A DNA stretch of 64,000 nucleotides from Kaistia dalseonensis (GCF_030814715.1 NZ_JAUSVO010000001.1:434001-498000); one strand, 5' to 3'; counted from the first letter of the stretch, positions 34,971 through 45,353 are shown. Numbers and translations: made by a program. The notes: generated from the sequence alone by a model not told the origin.

Positions 34971-35676
34971 ATTGGAACATCTCCATGGCAAAACCGCGCG
35001 AGACTGCGGCCGGCGCATTGCGCCGACGCCGCGCCGATCGCGGTTCTGCCATCGTGGGGGGAAAATGGTGCGCAACCGCCAGCGCCGATACCGCCCATGG
35101 CACCGGACCGGCTATGGCCGGGTCCAGTTTGGTGGGGCGGGAAATCGTCGGCGAGAACATGGGTACGCGCTTCGAGCCTCTTAATAACAAGCCCGGCACG
35201 GGAACCCGGCCGGAAGGATCGGCTGCAAGCACGGGAGCGCTTGCGGCCGCGGATCGCAGGCGGTCTCGTCATGCGCTCAAGAAAAGGAGTGAGCCATGCG
35301 CGGCGAGGATGCCTGTCCCATCCCCTTAACCGTGGGCCGAACTGAGCGCTGAGCATCGCCGAAAGGAAGCATGCCGTTGACCGGCTGCTTCACCTCGGAC
35401 GCTTCACCGCATCGTGCCGGCGGCGCCATGAAGAGCGGCCTACCGGTTTGGAGGATGAATTCCACCATCTCTTTTATGGAAGGCGACGATTCTTGGCAAG
35501 GATATTGGCAAGCCGGCACAGGGCGGGCCTTGCTGCCTAAATCGGCGGCAATCCGCGGCGATGGCCTGGGGAGCATTTGTTTGCGAGCCAATTTATCAAC
35601 ACGGGGTTAACCATTCCTGCCTAATCGTCTACACAGCGGAGCCAGTGCTGGTGGGGCGCCGGACGACACGGGCAGT
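34971..35676. other. Divergent promoter region between rne and the amidase gene
   Basis: This 706-base spacer contains no convincing gene. The half next to rne (to about 35290) has several short inverted repeats and would form a long structured 5' leader. RNase E messages in other bacteria use such leaders for autoregulation, so this is a reasonable expectation here. The half next to the amidase gene contains the CtrA-type half-site listed separately. Confidence 0.45.
35607..35614 (+). promoter_or_regulatory. CtrA-type half-site upstream of the amidase gene
   Basis: TTAACCAT at 35607-35614, 63 bases before ATG 35677, equals the conserved CtrA half-site. A good second half at the usual spacing is missing, so the assignment is weak. 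Confidence 0.3.
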
Positions 35677-37071
35677 ATGCTGAAACAACGACAACCGAGC
35701 TCCGATCGGTGCGTATCCCCCCGATCGATGGCGTTTCGAGCGGTCGCCGCCCTCGCGCTGCTCATCGCCGCGCCATGGGATGGCGGAACCGCCGCCCACG
35801 CCGAGGAGACGGCACCGGCCACGACCGAGGCCGCCGCACCCGCCGACACATCTGCAGAGACACTTCCCGCGACACCTCCCGCCGCGATGACGATGCCGCC
35901 GGCGCCGCAGAACGTCACGGCGAGCGAGGCGAGGGTGGTCGGCGACGGTGCGCGGACGCGCTTCGTGATGGACCTTTCCGACGCCACCGCGCTCACCGTC
36001 TTCCCGCTCGACAAGCCGGACCGCGTCGTGGTCGACCTGCCGGAAGTGCATTTCACCTTGCCCGCCGATGCCGGCAAGACGGGGAAGGGGCTCGTTTCGG
36101 CCTTTCGCTACGGCATGATCTCGGCCGGCAAGTCGCGCATCGTGCTCGATGCGACCGAACCCGTCTCCGTCGACAAGGCCTTCGTGCTGCCGCCCGCCGA
36201 CGGCCAGCCCGCCAAGCTCGTCATCGACCTGGTGCCGTCGACGCGGGCGAAGTTCACGGAAGCCGTCCGGCAATATCGCGATCGCGACCAGCAGACGGTG
36301 GCGGCCCCCCCAGCCGAGGCGCCGGCCATTCCCGCGCCTGAGGACGGCAAGCTGCGCATCGTGCTCGATCCCGGCCATGGCGGCATCGATTCCGGCGCCA
36401 TCGGCAAGTCGGGCACGCTCGAAAAGGACGTCGTGCTCGCCTTCGCGCTGACCCTGAAGCAGAAGCTCGAGGCGAGCGGCCATTACGAAGTGATGATGAC
36501 GCGCGCCGACGACACCTTCATTCCGCTCGGCGGGCGCGTCGTCTTTGCCCGCGCCCGGCACGCCGATCTCTTCATCTCGATCCATGCCGATTCGTTCTGG
36601 GGCAGCGATATTCGCGGCGCGACGGTCTACACGCTGTCGGAGAAGGCCTCGGACCAGATGGCGGCGCAGATCGCCGAATCCGAAAACAAGTCCGACATCC
36701 TCGCCGGCGTCGACGTGCCGGAGGACACGAACGAGGTTTCCGACATCCTGATCGACCTTGCGCGCCGCGAGACGAAGAATTTTGCGGTCGTCTTCGCGCG
36801 CAACATGATCAAGGAGCTGAAGCCGGATGTGCGGCTCTTCAAGCACGCGCACCAGCAGGCCGGTTTCATGGTGCTGAAGGCGCCGGATGTGCCGTCCGCG
36901 CTGGTGGAGCTCGGCTATCTCTCCAATGCCGAGGACGAAAAGCTGCTGACCTCCGACGATTGGCGCGACAAGACGGCGATCGCGATCAACCGCGCCGTCG
37001 ACGACTATTTCCGCATGCGGGTCGCCCAGTCCACCACGGGCAGCATCACGGCCGGGGTCGCCGAACCATGA
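35677..37071 (+). CDS. N-acetylmuramoyl-L-alanine amidase with AMIN domain
   Basis: A 464-residue secreted peptidoglycan hydrolase (AmiC-like) that cuts the amide between MurNAc and the stem peptide during cell separation. A signal peptide ends near residue 42 (AHA), then a Pro/Ala/Thr-rich linker, an AMIN domain (about 78-190) and an Amidase_3 domain (about 225-450). The zinc ligands and catalytic residues are His in LDPGHGG, Glu in TLEKDV, His in FISIHAD and Glu in ALVELGYLSN. PBP1A follows on the same strand after 349 bases, as in many alphaproteobacteria. Confidence 0.94.
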   Translation: MLKQRQPSSDRCVSPRSMAFRAVAALALLIAAPWDGGTAAHAEETAPATTEAAAPADTSAETLPATPPAAMTMPPAPQNVTASEARVVGDGARTRFVMDLSDATALTVFPLDKPDRVVVDLPEVHFTLPADAGKTGKGLVSAFRYGMISAGKSRIVLDATEPVSVDKAFVLPPADGQPAKLVIDLVPSTRAKFTEAVRQYRDRDQQTVAAPPAEAPAIPAPEDGKLRIVLDPGHGGIDSGAIGKSGTLEKDVVLAFALTLKQKLEASGHYEVMMTRADDTFIPLGGRVVFARARHADLFISIHADSFWGSDIRGATVYTLSEKASDQMAAQIAESENKSDILAGVDVPEDTNEVSDILIDLARRETKNFAVVFARNMIKELKPDVRLFKHAHQQAGFMVLKAPDVPSALVELGYLSNAEDEKLLTSDDWRDKTAIAINRAVDDYFRMRVAQSTTGSITAGVAEP

Positions 37072-37420
37072 CGCGACGGGCGGGACAAGTGTTGCCGCAG
37101 CGTCGCGCCGGGGTCGATATCGGACCTCGTCCCTTGCCGTTCTGCGGCTGCGCCCAAGTTTCTCCACAAAGCGACTGGAAGAACGGACGCATCGGGTCTA
37201 TCGAAGCCAGACAAACTTGCATTAACCGACCCGATGGAGCTGGCCGTTTGCGGCAGCATCGTGCGGGTCGCGGTCGCGTCAGGGACGTGGTCGTGAATGT
37301 TCGAGAGCTGCGGCCGTCCCGGCGAAGACTTTCGGACGAATCAGGGAACTCTGGACCGGGGTTCGCTTCGTCGGCTTGAGCGGGACGCCGGCGGGCGGAC
37401 CAGCGGGGAACGCGAGCGAC
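37072..37420. other. Spacer between the amidase and PBP1A genes
   Basis: A 349-base region without a convincing gene. TTGCATTAACC near 37217-37227 contains a TTAACC core but no full regulatory site. It presumably holds the PBP1A promoter. Confidence 0.4.
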
Positions 37421-39856
37421 ATGTTTCTGCGACTGATCGGTTACTTATTCGGGATTGGCGCCGTGTTTTTCTTGGTGGTTGCAGCGGGTGTGGCCTGGTA
37501 CGTCTCGGGCTTGACGGGTGGATTGCCTTCCGTCGAGGTCCTGGCGAAGTACGAGCCGCCCGTGATGACGCGTATTCACGCGGCCGATGGCCAGCTTGTG
37601 GCCGAGTATGCGCGCGAGCGCCGTCTCTATCTGCCGATCCAGGCGATCCCGGACCGGGTCAAGGCCGCCTTCATCTCGGCCGAGGACAAGAATTTCTACA
37701 GCCATTCGGGCCTGGATTATTACGGCATCCTGCGCGCCGGCCTGCAGAACATCTCGGCGCTCTCGTCCGACAAGCGCATGATCGGCGCCTCGACGATCAC
37801 GCAGCAGGTGGCCAAGAACTTCCTGCTCACCAATGAGCGCACGATCGACCGCAAGATCAAGGAAGCGATCCTTTCGCTCCGCATCGAGCAGGCGAATTCG
37901 AAGGACAAGATCCTCGAGCTCTATCTGAACGAGATCTTCCTCGGCCTCGGCTCCTATGGCGTCGCGGCCGCCTCGCTCTCCTATTTCGACAAGTCCGTGC
38001 ACGAGCTGACGCTCGCCGAGGCCGCCTATCTCGCGGCCCTGCCCAAGGGCCCGAACAACTATAATCCGTTCCGCTATCCCGATCGCGCGATCGAGCGGCG
38101 CAACTGGGTCATCGACCGCATGGTCGAGAACGGTTTCGCCACCAAGGACGAGGGCGATGCCGCCAAGGCCTCCCCGCTCGGCGTCAAGACGCGCACGGCG
38201 AGCCCGCACATCTTCGCCGCCGACTATTACGTCGAGGAAGTGCGCCGCCAGCTCATGACGATGTATGGCGAGAAGGCGCTCTATGATGGCGGCCTTTCCG
38301 TCCGCACCTCGCTCGATCCGGCCATGCAGGTCATGGCGCGCCAGTCGCTGATGGGTGGCCTCGTCACCTTCGACGAGCAGCGCGGCTGGCGTGGCCCGGT
38401 CAAGAACGTGCCGATCGACGGCGATTGGGGCGAGGCGGTCGGTTCGGTGCCGGCGCTCGCCGACCTGATCGAATGGCGCCTCGCCATCGTCACCGGCGTT
38501 TCCAAGGACGAGGCCGAGATCGGCCTGCAGCCCGGCCGCAGCGAAACCGGCAAGCTCCTGCCCGACCGTGAGACGGGCGTGATCCCCGCATCCGAGATGA
38601 AATGGGCGCTGGGCGGCAAGCGCTCGGTCGACAGCGTGCTGAAGGTCGGCGACGTCGTCTATGTCGAATCGGCCGATGGCAAGCCCGGTTCCTATCGCCT
38701 GCACCAGATCCCCGAGATCGAGGGCGCCATGGTCGTCATGGACCCGCATACCGGCCGCGTGCTCGCGCTCGATGGCGGCTTCTCCTATTCGGCCTCCGAG
38801 TTCAACCGCGCCACGCAGGCGCTGCGCCAGCCGGGTTCGTCCTTCAAGCCGTTCGTCTATTCGGCCGCGCTCGACAATGGCTACACGCCGTCGTCGGTCG
38901 TCATGGATGCGCCGATCGAGATCGATCCCGGCTTCGGCCAGCCGATCTGGCGGCCGGAAAACTACGCGCAGAAGTTCTACGGTCCCTCGACGCTCAGGAC
39001 CGGCATCGAGCAGTCGCGTAACGTGATGACGGTGCGTCTCGCGCAGGACATGGGCATGCCGCTCGTGGCCGAATATGCGAAGCGCTTCGGCGTCTACGAC
39101 AATCTCGGGCCGTTCCTGCCGAACGCGCTCGGCGCGTCGGAGACGACCGTGATGAAGATGGTTGCCGGTTATGCCGTGTTCGCCAATGGCGGCCGCCAGG
39201 TGAAGCCGACGCTGATCGACCGCATCCAGGATCGCTTCGGCAAGACGATCTTCAAGCATGAGGAGCGTGTCTGCGAGGGCTGCGAGGTCGATAGCTGGAC
39301 GCATCAGGACGAGCCGGTCATCGAGGATAATCGCGAGCAGGTGCTCGACCCGATGACCGCCTACCAGATCACTTCCATGCTGGAAGGCGTCGTGCAGCGC
39401 GGCACCGCGACGGTCGTCAAGCAGGTCGGCAAGCCGATCGCGGGCAAGACCGGCACGTCGAACGACTATAAGGACGCCTGGTTCATCGGCTATTCGCCCG
39501 ACCTCGTCGTCGGTGTCTTCATCGGCTACGACAATCCGCGCCCGATGGGCCGTGGCATGACGGGCGGCGAGATCGCGGCCCCGGTCGCGACCGAGTTCTT
39601 CAAGATGGCGCTCGCCGACAAGCCGGCCATCCCGTTCCGCATGCCGGAAGGGCTGACGCTGATCCCGATCGACCGCAAGACCGGCATGCGCGCCAGCGCC
39701 GACGGCGCGAACACCATCCTCGAGGCGTTCAAGCCCGGAACCGGCCCGCCCGACACCTATTCGATCATCGGCCAGACCGATGCGAACGGCCAGCCGCTGA
39801 CCGTGGCGCCGGAAGCGGACCGGGCCGTGATCTCGGGAACGGGCGGGCTCTATTGA
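37421..39856 (+). CDS. mrcA: Penicillin-binding protein 1A (bifunctional transglycosylase/transpeptidase)
   Basis: An 811-residue class A PBP that polymerises and cross-links peptidoglycan. One N-terminal membrane anchor (5-27) is followed by the glycosyltransferase domain, with catalytic Glu in FISAEDKNFYSHSGLDYYG and the partner motif LNEIFLGLGSYG. An OB-like insertion is next. The transpeptidase has the active-site Ser in PGSSFKPFVY, SRN as the second motif and KTGTS as the third. ATG 37421 begins directly at the membrane anchor; the upstream TTG at 37376 is less likely. A terminator follows. Confidence 0.96.
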   Translation: MFLRLIGYLFGIGAVFFLVVAAGVAWYVSGLTGGLPSVEVLAKYEPPVMTRIHAADGQLVAEYARERRLYLPIQAIPDRVKAAFISAEDKNFYSHSGLDYYGILRAGLQNISALSSDKRMIGASTITQQVAKNFLLTNERTIDRKIKEAILSLRIEQANSKDKILELYLNEIFLGLGSYGVAAASLSYFDKSVHELTLAEAAYLAALPKGPNNYNPFRYPDRAIERRNWVIDRMVENGFATKDEGDAAKASPLGVKTRTASPHIFAADYYVEEVRRQLMTMYGEKALYDGGLSVRTSLDPAMQVMARQSLMGGLVTFDEQRGWRGPVKNVPIDGDWGEAVGSVPALADLIEWRLAIVTGVSKDEAEIGLQPGRSETGKLLPDRETGVIPASEMKWALGGKRSVDSVLKVGDVVYVESADGKPGSYRLHQIPEIEGAMVVMDPHTGRVLALDGGFSYSASEFNRATQALRQPGSSFKPFVYSAALDNGYTPSSVVMDAPIEIDPGFGQPIWRPENYAQKFYGPSTLRTGIEQSRNVMTVRLAQDMGMPLVAEYAKRFGVYDNLGPFLPNALGASETTVMKMVAGYAVFANGGRQVKPTLIDRIQDRFGKTIFKHEERVCEGCEVDSWTHQDEPVIEDNREQVLDPMTAYQITSMLEGVVQRGTATVVKQVGKPIAGKTGTSNDYKDAWFIGYSPDLVVGVFIGYDNPRPMGRGMTGGEIAAPVATEFFKMALADKPAIPFRMPEGLTLIPIDRKTGMRASADGANTILEAFKPGTGPPDTYSIIGQTDANGQPLTVAPEADRAVISGTGGLY

Positions 39857-40436
39857 TCCCGCCGGCCGTTCCGGCTGTGCAGAGCTGAAAGACCATCGCG
39901 GCCGCCTCCGGGCGGCCGCTTTGCATCGTGAGGCACCCATATCACGCGCCGTGCCCGCGCCGCGCTGGCTTCGGGCGCCGGGCCGGGGCATGCGCTCGCC
40001 GGGGCAGAGGCGGTGCTCGGCGCGCGCGTGTCCGTATCGGCCGCCTATACCGGCGATCGGCCCCCCCGCGAAGGTCAGATCGCGGCACGCCGTCGCATGG
40101 CCTGTCCGCCCGGCAGGCGCGGCCGGCGGGCGGGGCAGGGCGCGCTCGTAATCTCCAGGAAGATCAGCAGGATGCGGGCGTTTCCGGAATCGATTCCGAG
40201 GCGGCGATGATAGTCATTGTGGACCGGAATTCACTTGACGGACGAGGCGCTCTGGCGCACCTGAAACATGTCGAGCCGACCCCGATTTACAGGGCGCGGC
40301 ACCAATCGGAACCCCAAGCTTCATGTCGAGCGACAGTAGCAGTCGAATGCTGATGCCGTCCGTGGCCCGCATGGCCTGATCGCTCGCGATCAGCTCACCA
40401 TGATCGGCACGGCGGCCGATCAGGGAAAGGTGAGCG
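39857..40436. other. Spacer between mrcA and the second mgtE
   Basis: After the mrcA terminator there are about 500 bases without a convincing gene. A perfect 14-base palindrome CGGAATCGATTCCG lies at 40185-40198. Short open frames at 40010-40210 and 40207-40353 have no recognisable family. Confidence 0.4.
39898..39922 (+). terminator. Terminator of mrcA
   Basis: Perfect GCGGCCGCC/GGCGGCCGC stem (39898-39906 with 39911-39919), TCCG loop, then TTT. The T run is short but the stem is strong. Confidence 0.7.
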
Positions 40437-41804
40437 ATGGAAGAACGCGCCCGGGACGACCGTGCCGAGATCCGCGATGACGTGCTCAATCTCGAGCACG
40501 GCCATGTCGCCGATGTTGTTGAACATCTGAACGACCAGGAGCCTGAGGACGCTGCCGAACTGATCGGCAAGCTGCCGGATGAGCGTGCGATCGAAATTCT
40601 GGACCAGCCGGAATTCGAGGACTCGGCTGAAGTCGTCGCCAACCTGCCGATCGAGCGCGCCGTGGCGCTCCTCGCCGGCATGTCGGCCGACCGGGCCACC
40701 GACCTCCTGACCGAGGTCGAGGAGCCGCTGCGCTCGGAACTGCTCGCCCGCCTCGATCCCGAGACGCGCAATGCCGTCTCGCATCTCGCGAGCTATCCAG
40801 AGGGCAGCGCCGGCGCCATCATGACCACCGAGGTCGTGAGCGTGCCGACGACATGGACCGTGGGCGACACGCTGCGCCATATCCGCGTCGTCGAGAAGAG
40901 CCGCGAGACGATCTACACGATCTGCGTGCTCGATCCGAAGACGAGGGCACTGGTCCAGACCGTGACGCTGCGCCGCCTGATCACCGCCGATCCGGCCGCG
41001 CCCGTCCTCTCGGCCGCGCGGTACAGCAAGCCGATCACCGTCACGCCGACGACCGACCAGGAAGAGGCTGCCCGCCTGTTCTCCAAATACGACCTGCTCG
41101 CCGTCCCGGTCGTCGATGACGCCTATCGCGTCATCGGCATCGTCACGGTCGACGACATCATCGATGCGATCTTCGAGGAGAGCACGGAGGACGCGCAGAA
41201 GTTCGGCGGCATGGAGGCTCTGGACGAGCCCTACATGGACATCAGCTTCCTGAAGATGATGAAGAAGCGCGCCGGCTGGCTCTGCGCGCTGTTCCTGGGC
41301 GAGATGCTGACGGCGACCGCCATGCAGCATTTCGAGACGGAACTGGAAAAGGCGATCGTGCTGACGCTGTTCATTCCGCTGATCATGAGCTCCGGCGGCA
41401 ATTCCGGCTCGCAGGCGACCTCGCTGATCATCCGCGCGCTGGCGCTGGGCGAGGTCAAGGTCAAGGATTGGTGGCGCGTCGCGCTGCGCGAGCTGCCCTC
41501 GGGCCTCGCGCTCGGGGCGATCCTCGGCACGATCGGCATCATCCGCATCTCGGTCTGGCAGATGCTGGGCCTCTATGATTACGGCCCGCACTGGATCCTG
41601 GTCGCGCTCACGGTCGGCACCGGCCTGCTCGGCATCGTCACCTTCGGCTCGATGTCGGGCTCGATGCTGCCCTTCCTGCTGAAGCGCCTCGGCTTCGACC
41701 CGGCCAGCGCCTCGGCGCCCTTCGTCGCGACGCTGGTCGATGTCACGGGCCTCGTGATCTATTTCAGCGTCGCCGTGGTGATCCTGAGCGGAACGCTGCT
41801 CTAG
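40437..41804 (+). CDS. mgtE: Magnesium transporter MgtE (paralog 2)
   Basis: A 455-residue Mg2+ transporter with a shorter N-terminus than paralog 1. The N domain (about 15-130) is followed by CBS domains (about 135-255; ITVTPTTDQEEAARLFSKYD) and five transmembrane helices from ~275 with MSSGGNSGSQATS, where paralog 1 has ASQGGNAGTQTMT. The pore motif is thus of the MgtE type but diverged, which suggests a long-standing duplication. A hairpin of the GTCATCCCGG repeat type follows the stop. Confidence 0.92.
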   Translation: MEERARDDRAEIRDDVLNLEHGHVADVVEHLNDQEPEDAAELIGKLPDERAIEILDQPEFEDSAEVVANLPIERAVALLAGMSADRATDLLTEVEEPLRSELLARLDPETRNAVSHLASYPEGSAGAIMTTEVVSVPTTWTVGDTLRHIRVVEKSRETIYTICVLDPKTRALVQTVTLRRLITADPAAPVLSAARYSKPITVTPTTDQEEAARLFSKYDLLAVPVVDDAYRVIGIVTVDDIIDAIFEESTEDAQKFGGMEALDEPYMDISFLKMMKKRAGWLCALFLGEMLTATAMQHFETELEKAIVLTLFIPLIMSSGGNSGSQATSLIIRALALGEVKVKDWWRVALRELPSGLALGAILGTIGIIRISVWQMLGLYDYGPHWILVALTVGTGLLGIVTFGSMSGSMLPFLLKRLGFDPASASAPFVATLVDVTGLVIYFSVAVVILSGTLL

Positions 41805-41819
41805 GCTCATCCGATCTTG

Positions 41820-41849
41820 CCGTCATCCCGGCCTGTGCCGGGATGACGG
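41820..41849. repeat. Perfect 13-bp hairpin of the GTCATCCCGG type
   Basis: CCGTCATCCCGGC (41820-41832) and GCCGGGATGACGG (41837-41849) with loop CTGT. It lies between converging genes without a T run. Its right arm plus five bases (41837-41854) is identical to 4070-4087. Confidence 0.75.
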
Positions 41850-41880
41850 CGGCGGTCTCGTGCCCGAGGTCGTCCGTGTC

Positions 41881-42480
41881 TCAGCGCTTCTGCAGCTCGA
41901 TGATGTCGAACTGCGATTCATATTGCGGCAGCGGCAGGTCGAGCCGGTAGCGGCCGGGCCCGGTCCTGAAGAAATAGCCGACCTGGTCGCGGTCGGCGGC
42001 CGTGCCGTAGCGCTTCGGCTTCTCGTCGGCATAGTGCGCGGCGCCGTAATAGATCAGCCGCGTTTTCGCCTCGTCGATGAAATGGCCGGCGAAGCGCTGC
42101 GAGCCTGAGGTCTTGGTCAGCCGGTAGCCGATATCGTCCTCGTCGATGCGGCAGTTGAACCAGCCATAGACGGTGAGCGGCGGCTCGCCGCCGAGCTTGA
42201 TCGTGCGGCAGCGATAATCGCCGCGTATGTCGACGCCGAGAATCGGTTCCGCCTTCGCCGCGAGCAGCGTGTCGAGCGTGGCGACGTCGGCCGTGCCGCC
42301 GCCCTGGCGCGCCGTGGCGACCGCCGCCTTCTTCGCCGTCTCATACTGGGCGAGACGCGCCTTGTCGGCCTTGGTCAGCGTGCGGTCCGCCATCGTGCCG
42401 TCGGCGTGCGCGGCGCCGGGCAGGACCATCGGCAGCAGGAGCGCCAGCAGGCTCAGGCGGGCGCGGATCGGCTTCATCAT
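41881..42480 (-). CDS. DUF4893 family exported protein
   Basis: A 199-residue protein with a signal peptide (MMKPIRARLSLLALLLPMVL then PGAAHA) and a mature domain that begins with a charged helix (LTKADKARLAQYE). It contains two Cys (YRCRTIKLGG and WFNCRIDED), then GSQRFAGHFIDE and VGYFFRTGPGRYRLDLPLPQYESQFDIIEL, which match the DUF4893 family. It is periplasmic and its function is unknown. GGAGG stands six bases before ATG 42480; a farther ATG at 42486 lies on the ribosome-binding site itself. Confidence 0.85.
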   Translation of the reverse strand: MMKPIRARLSLLALLLPMVLPGAAHADGTMADRTLTKADKARLAQYETAKKAAVATARQGGGTADVATLDTLLAAKAEPILGVDIRGDYRCRTIKLGGEPPLTVYGWFNCRIDEDDIGYRLTKTSGSQRFAGHFIDEAKTRLIYYGAAHYADEKPKRYGTAADRDQVGYFFRTGPGRYRLDLPLPQYESQFDIIELQKR

Positions 42481-42597
42481 GAACATCCTCCATGGCCATG
42501 TCGGTTCGGCCAGATTGGTTTACATGGGGGCGGGGCGTCACTATGTTGCCCCACCCGGCGGGGAGACCCGCCACGAACGAGAGATGGACGACCTTAT

Positions 42598-43726
42598 ATG
42601 CGGGCCGAGATCGAGACGATCGTCGACGAAATCAAGCAGGGCATAACCCTGCTGAGGAGGCATCTTTGACTGGGATCGTGCCCAGCGACGCCTTCTCGAA
42701 CTGAACGCACTCTCCGAGACGCAGAACTTCTGGGACGATCCGCAGAAGGCGCAGAAGCTGATGCGCGAGCGCCAGGGGCTCGAGGACGGCATCAAGGCCG
42801 TCGAGACCAGCGAGCGCGAGCTCGCCGACAATATCGAGCTGATCGAGCTCGGCGAGGCGGAGAATGATCCCTCGATCATCGCCGATGCCGAGGCGGCGAT
42901 CGTCGCGTTGAAGGGCGATATCCGGAAGCGCCAGATCAATTCGATGCTGTCCGGCGAGGCCGACGGCAACGATACCTATGTCGAGGTTCATGCCGGCGCC
43001 GGTGGCACGGAAAGCCAGGACTGGGCCAACATGCTGCTGCGCATGTATACGCGCTGGGCGGAGAAGAACGGCCGCAAGGTCGAACTGCTCGAAGTCCATG
43101 ACGGCGAAGAGGCGGGCATCAAGTCGGCCACGATCCTCGTCAAGGGCGAGCAGTCCTATGGCTGGCTGAAGACCGAATCGGGCGTTCACCGTCTGGTCCG
43201 CATCTCGCCCTATGACAGCAGCGCCCGCCGGCACACCAGCTTCGCCTCGATCTGGGTCTATCCGGTGGTCGACGATTCGATCGATATCGAGATCAACGAG
43301 AGCGATTGCCGCATCGATACCTATCGCGCGCAGGGCGCGGGCGGGCAGCACATCAACACGACCGATTCGGCCGTGCGCATCACGCATATTCCGTCGGGAA
43401 TCGTCGTGCAGTGCCAGAACGAGCGCTCGCAGCACAAGAACCGCGCCGCCGCCTGGGACATGCTGCGCTCGCGCCTCTACGAGGCCGAGCTGGAGCGCCG
43501 CGAGGCGGCCGCGATGGCGACCGAGTCGACCAAGAAGGATATTGGCTGGGGCCACCAGATCCGCTCCTATGTCCTGCAGCCCTACCAGTTGGTGAAGGAT
43601 CTCCGGACCGGCGTCGAAAGCACCGATCCGCAGACCGTCCTGAACGGCGAGCTGAACGATTTCATGGAAGCGGCCCTCGCCCAGAGGCTCGGCGGTGAAG
43701 CGGTCGACGTGGCCGATATCGACTGA
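42598..43726 (+). CDS. prfB: Peptide chain release factor 2 with programmed +1 frameshift
   Basis: RF2 releases peptides at UGA and UAA. Frame 0 starts at ATG 42598, runs 23 codons and meets an in-frame TGA at 42667-42669. The shift site is AGGAGG (42655-42660) followed by CAT CTT TGA C, and reading continues in the +1 frame from GAC 42668 to the stop at 43726 (375 residues in all). Low RF2 lets the ribosome slip at CTT-T, the classic autoregulation. The peptidyl-transfer motif GGQ is at about 248-250. The stop-recognition tripeptide is SPY (about 203-205) rather than the E. coli SPF. Confidence 0.97.
42655..42670 (+). promoter_or_regulatory. prfB programmed +1 frameshift site
   Basis: AGGAGG, three bases CAT, then CTT TGA C. 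The internal Shine-Dalgarno-like AGGAGG pulls the ribosome forward over the slippery CTT-T when the UGA is read slowly. Confidence 0.95.
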
Positions 43727-43766
43727 GCGACCGGCGCGCTCTGCGTCCCATGATGATGCATGACGA

Positions 43767-43804
43767 GAGCCGGCAGCGGTGAGCGCTGCCGGCTCTTTCG
43801 TTTT
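43767..43804 (+). terminator. Terminator of prfB
   Basis: GAGCCGGCAGC (43767-43777) pairs perfectly with GCTGCCGGCTC (43785-43795), loop of seven bases, followed by TTTCGTTTT. Confidence 0.9.
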
Positions 43805-43892
43805 CGCGCGCTGTCGTCTGCGTATCGTGATGCTCGACAGGCCAAGGCGGTGAAGGCACAGTCGCGGGCCTGACAACGGCGCGGGGTGAACC

Positions 43893-45353
43893 GTGGATCT
43901 CAGCGAATACAGCGCCTTGGACGGTCTCGATCTCGTCGAGCGCATCGAGCGGCGCGAAATCGAGCCGCAGCGGGTTCTGGCGCTCGCGTTGGAGGCGGCG
44001 CGGGAGGTCAACCCGTCGATCAATGCGGTCGTCGGCTTTGCGCCGCAGGAGGCCGAGCGGGCGCAGGAGGCCGATTGCCTGACGCGGCCGATGGCGGGGC
44101 TGCCCTTCCTGATGAAGGATCTCGGCGCGACCGTCGCCGGCCTGCGGCAGGATATGGGCAGCCGGCTCGCGAGCGGCTTCGTGCCCGATGCCGACAGCGA
44201 ACTGGCCGCGCGCTACAAGCGGGCGGGGCTCGCCATATTCGGCCGCACCAACACGCCCGAATTCGGCCTGAACCCCTCGACCGAGCCGCTCTTGCACGGG
44301 CCGACGCGCAATCCCTTCGACCCGACGCGCAGCGCCGGCGGATCGAGCGGCGGTGCGGCGGCAGCCGTTGCATCCGGCATCGTTCCGATCGCGCATGGCA
44401 CGGATGGCGGCGGCTCGCTGCGCTGCCCGGCATCGGCCTGCGGCGTCTTCGGCTTCAAGCCCTCGCGTGGCCGCATGCCCTCGGGGCCGGGCGCGGACGA
44501 GTTCGGCTATGGTATCGTGGCCGAGCACGTGATCACGCGGTCGGTGCGCGACAGCGCCCATATGCTCGATCTGACGGCCGGCGCCGATATCGGCTCCCGG
44601 CTGGCGCTGCCGTCGCCGCCCACCTCCTATCGCGAAGCGGCCGGACAGGACCCGCGCCCGCTGCGCATCGCCGTCGTCACCGATCCTCCTGCGGGTGGAC
44701 CAGCCACCGATCGTGACTGTATCGAGGCGACGCTGGCCGCGGCGCGGCTCTGCGAGGCGCTTGGCCATCAGGTCGAGGTCGCGACCCTGCCGGTCGGAGC
44801 GGAGGAGATCGCCTCCGTCTTCGGTGATTTGCACGGCTTCGCCTTTGCCGGCGAAATCCCGTTCCTGGAGCGGCTGACCGGCCGCACGGCCGATGCGGAT
44901 ACGCTCGAATGGGCGTCCTGGCAGGCGCTCCAGCACGGGCGGGGGATGACGGCGGTCGATTTCGAACGTGCGCGGCGGCTGCACAATGATCTCGCCCGGC
45001 GCATGGGACGGTTCTTCGCGCCGTTCGACATTCTGCTCTCGCCGGTGCTCAGCAGCCCGCCGGTCCCGCTCGGCTTCATGGACGCCAATGACAGCGCGCT
45101 CGACTACCGCGCCATGACGGCGAAGTTCTTCGAGATCATGCCCTTCACGCCGATCTTCAACCTGACCGGCCAGCCCGCCATGTCGATGCCGCTCCATATG
45201 TCGGAGGGTGGCCTGCCGGTCGGCGTGCAGTTCGCGGCGAAGCTGGCGGAGGAGGCGACCTTGTTCAGCCTCGCCGGCCAGATCGAGCGCGCCGCGCCCT
45301 GGCGCCACAGGCGGCCGGCGATCTTCGCGGGCAACGCCGCAATGCCTAGCTGA
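43893..45353 (+). CDS. Amidase signature enzyme
   Basis: A 486-residue hydrolase of the amidase signature family. The Ser-cisSer-Lys triad is visible: Lys in LPFLMKDLG (near residue 74), the cis-Ser in [12 protein letters not shown] (near 150) and the nucleophile Ser in [12 protein letters not shown] (near 174). The family cleaves carbon-nitrogen bonds in many amides; the substrate is not predictable. GatA identity is unlikely because no gatC/gatB lies beside it. GTG 43893 is the start. It is not clearly in an operon. Confidence 0.9.
   Translation: MDLSEYSALDGLDLVERIERREIEPQRVLALALEAAREVNPSINAVVGFAPQEAERAQEADCLTRPMAGLPFLMKDLGATVAGLRQDMGSRLASGFVPDADSELAARYKRAGLAIFGRTNTPEFGLNPSTEPLLHGPTRNPFDPTRSAGGSSGGAAAAVASGIVPIAHGTDGGGSLRCPASACGVFGFKPSRGRMPSGPGADEFGYGIVAEHVITRSVRDSAHMLDLTAGADIGSRLALPSPPTSYREAAGQDPRPLRIAVVTDPPAGGPATDRDCIEATLAAARLCEALGHQVEVATLPVGAEEIASVFGDLHGFAFAGEIPFLERLTGRTADADTLEWASWQALQHGRGMTAVDFERARRLHNDLARRMGRFFAPFDILLSPVLSSPPVPLGFMDANDSALDYRAMTAKFFEIMPFTPIFNLTGQPAMSMPLHMSEGGLPVGVQFAAKLAEEATLFSLAGQIERAAPWRHRRPAIFAGNAAMPS

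Noticed and set aside
39950-40353. Possible degraded gene between mrcA and mgtE
   Set aside because: Some frames look protein-like for short stretches, but no family motif or consistent frame could be followed.
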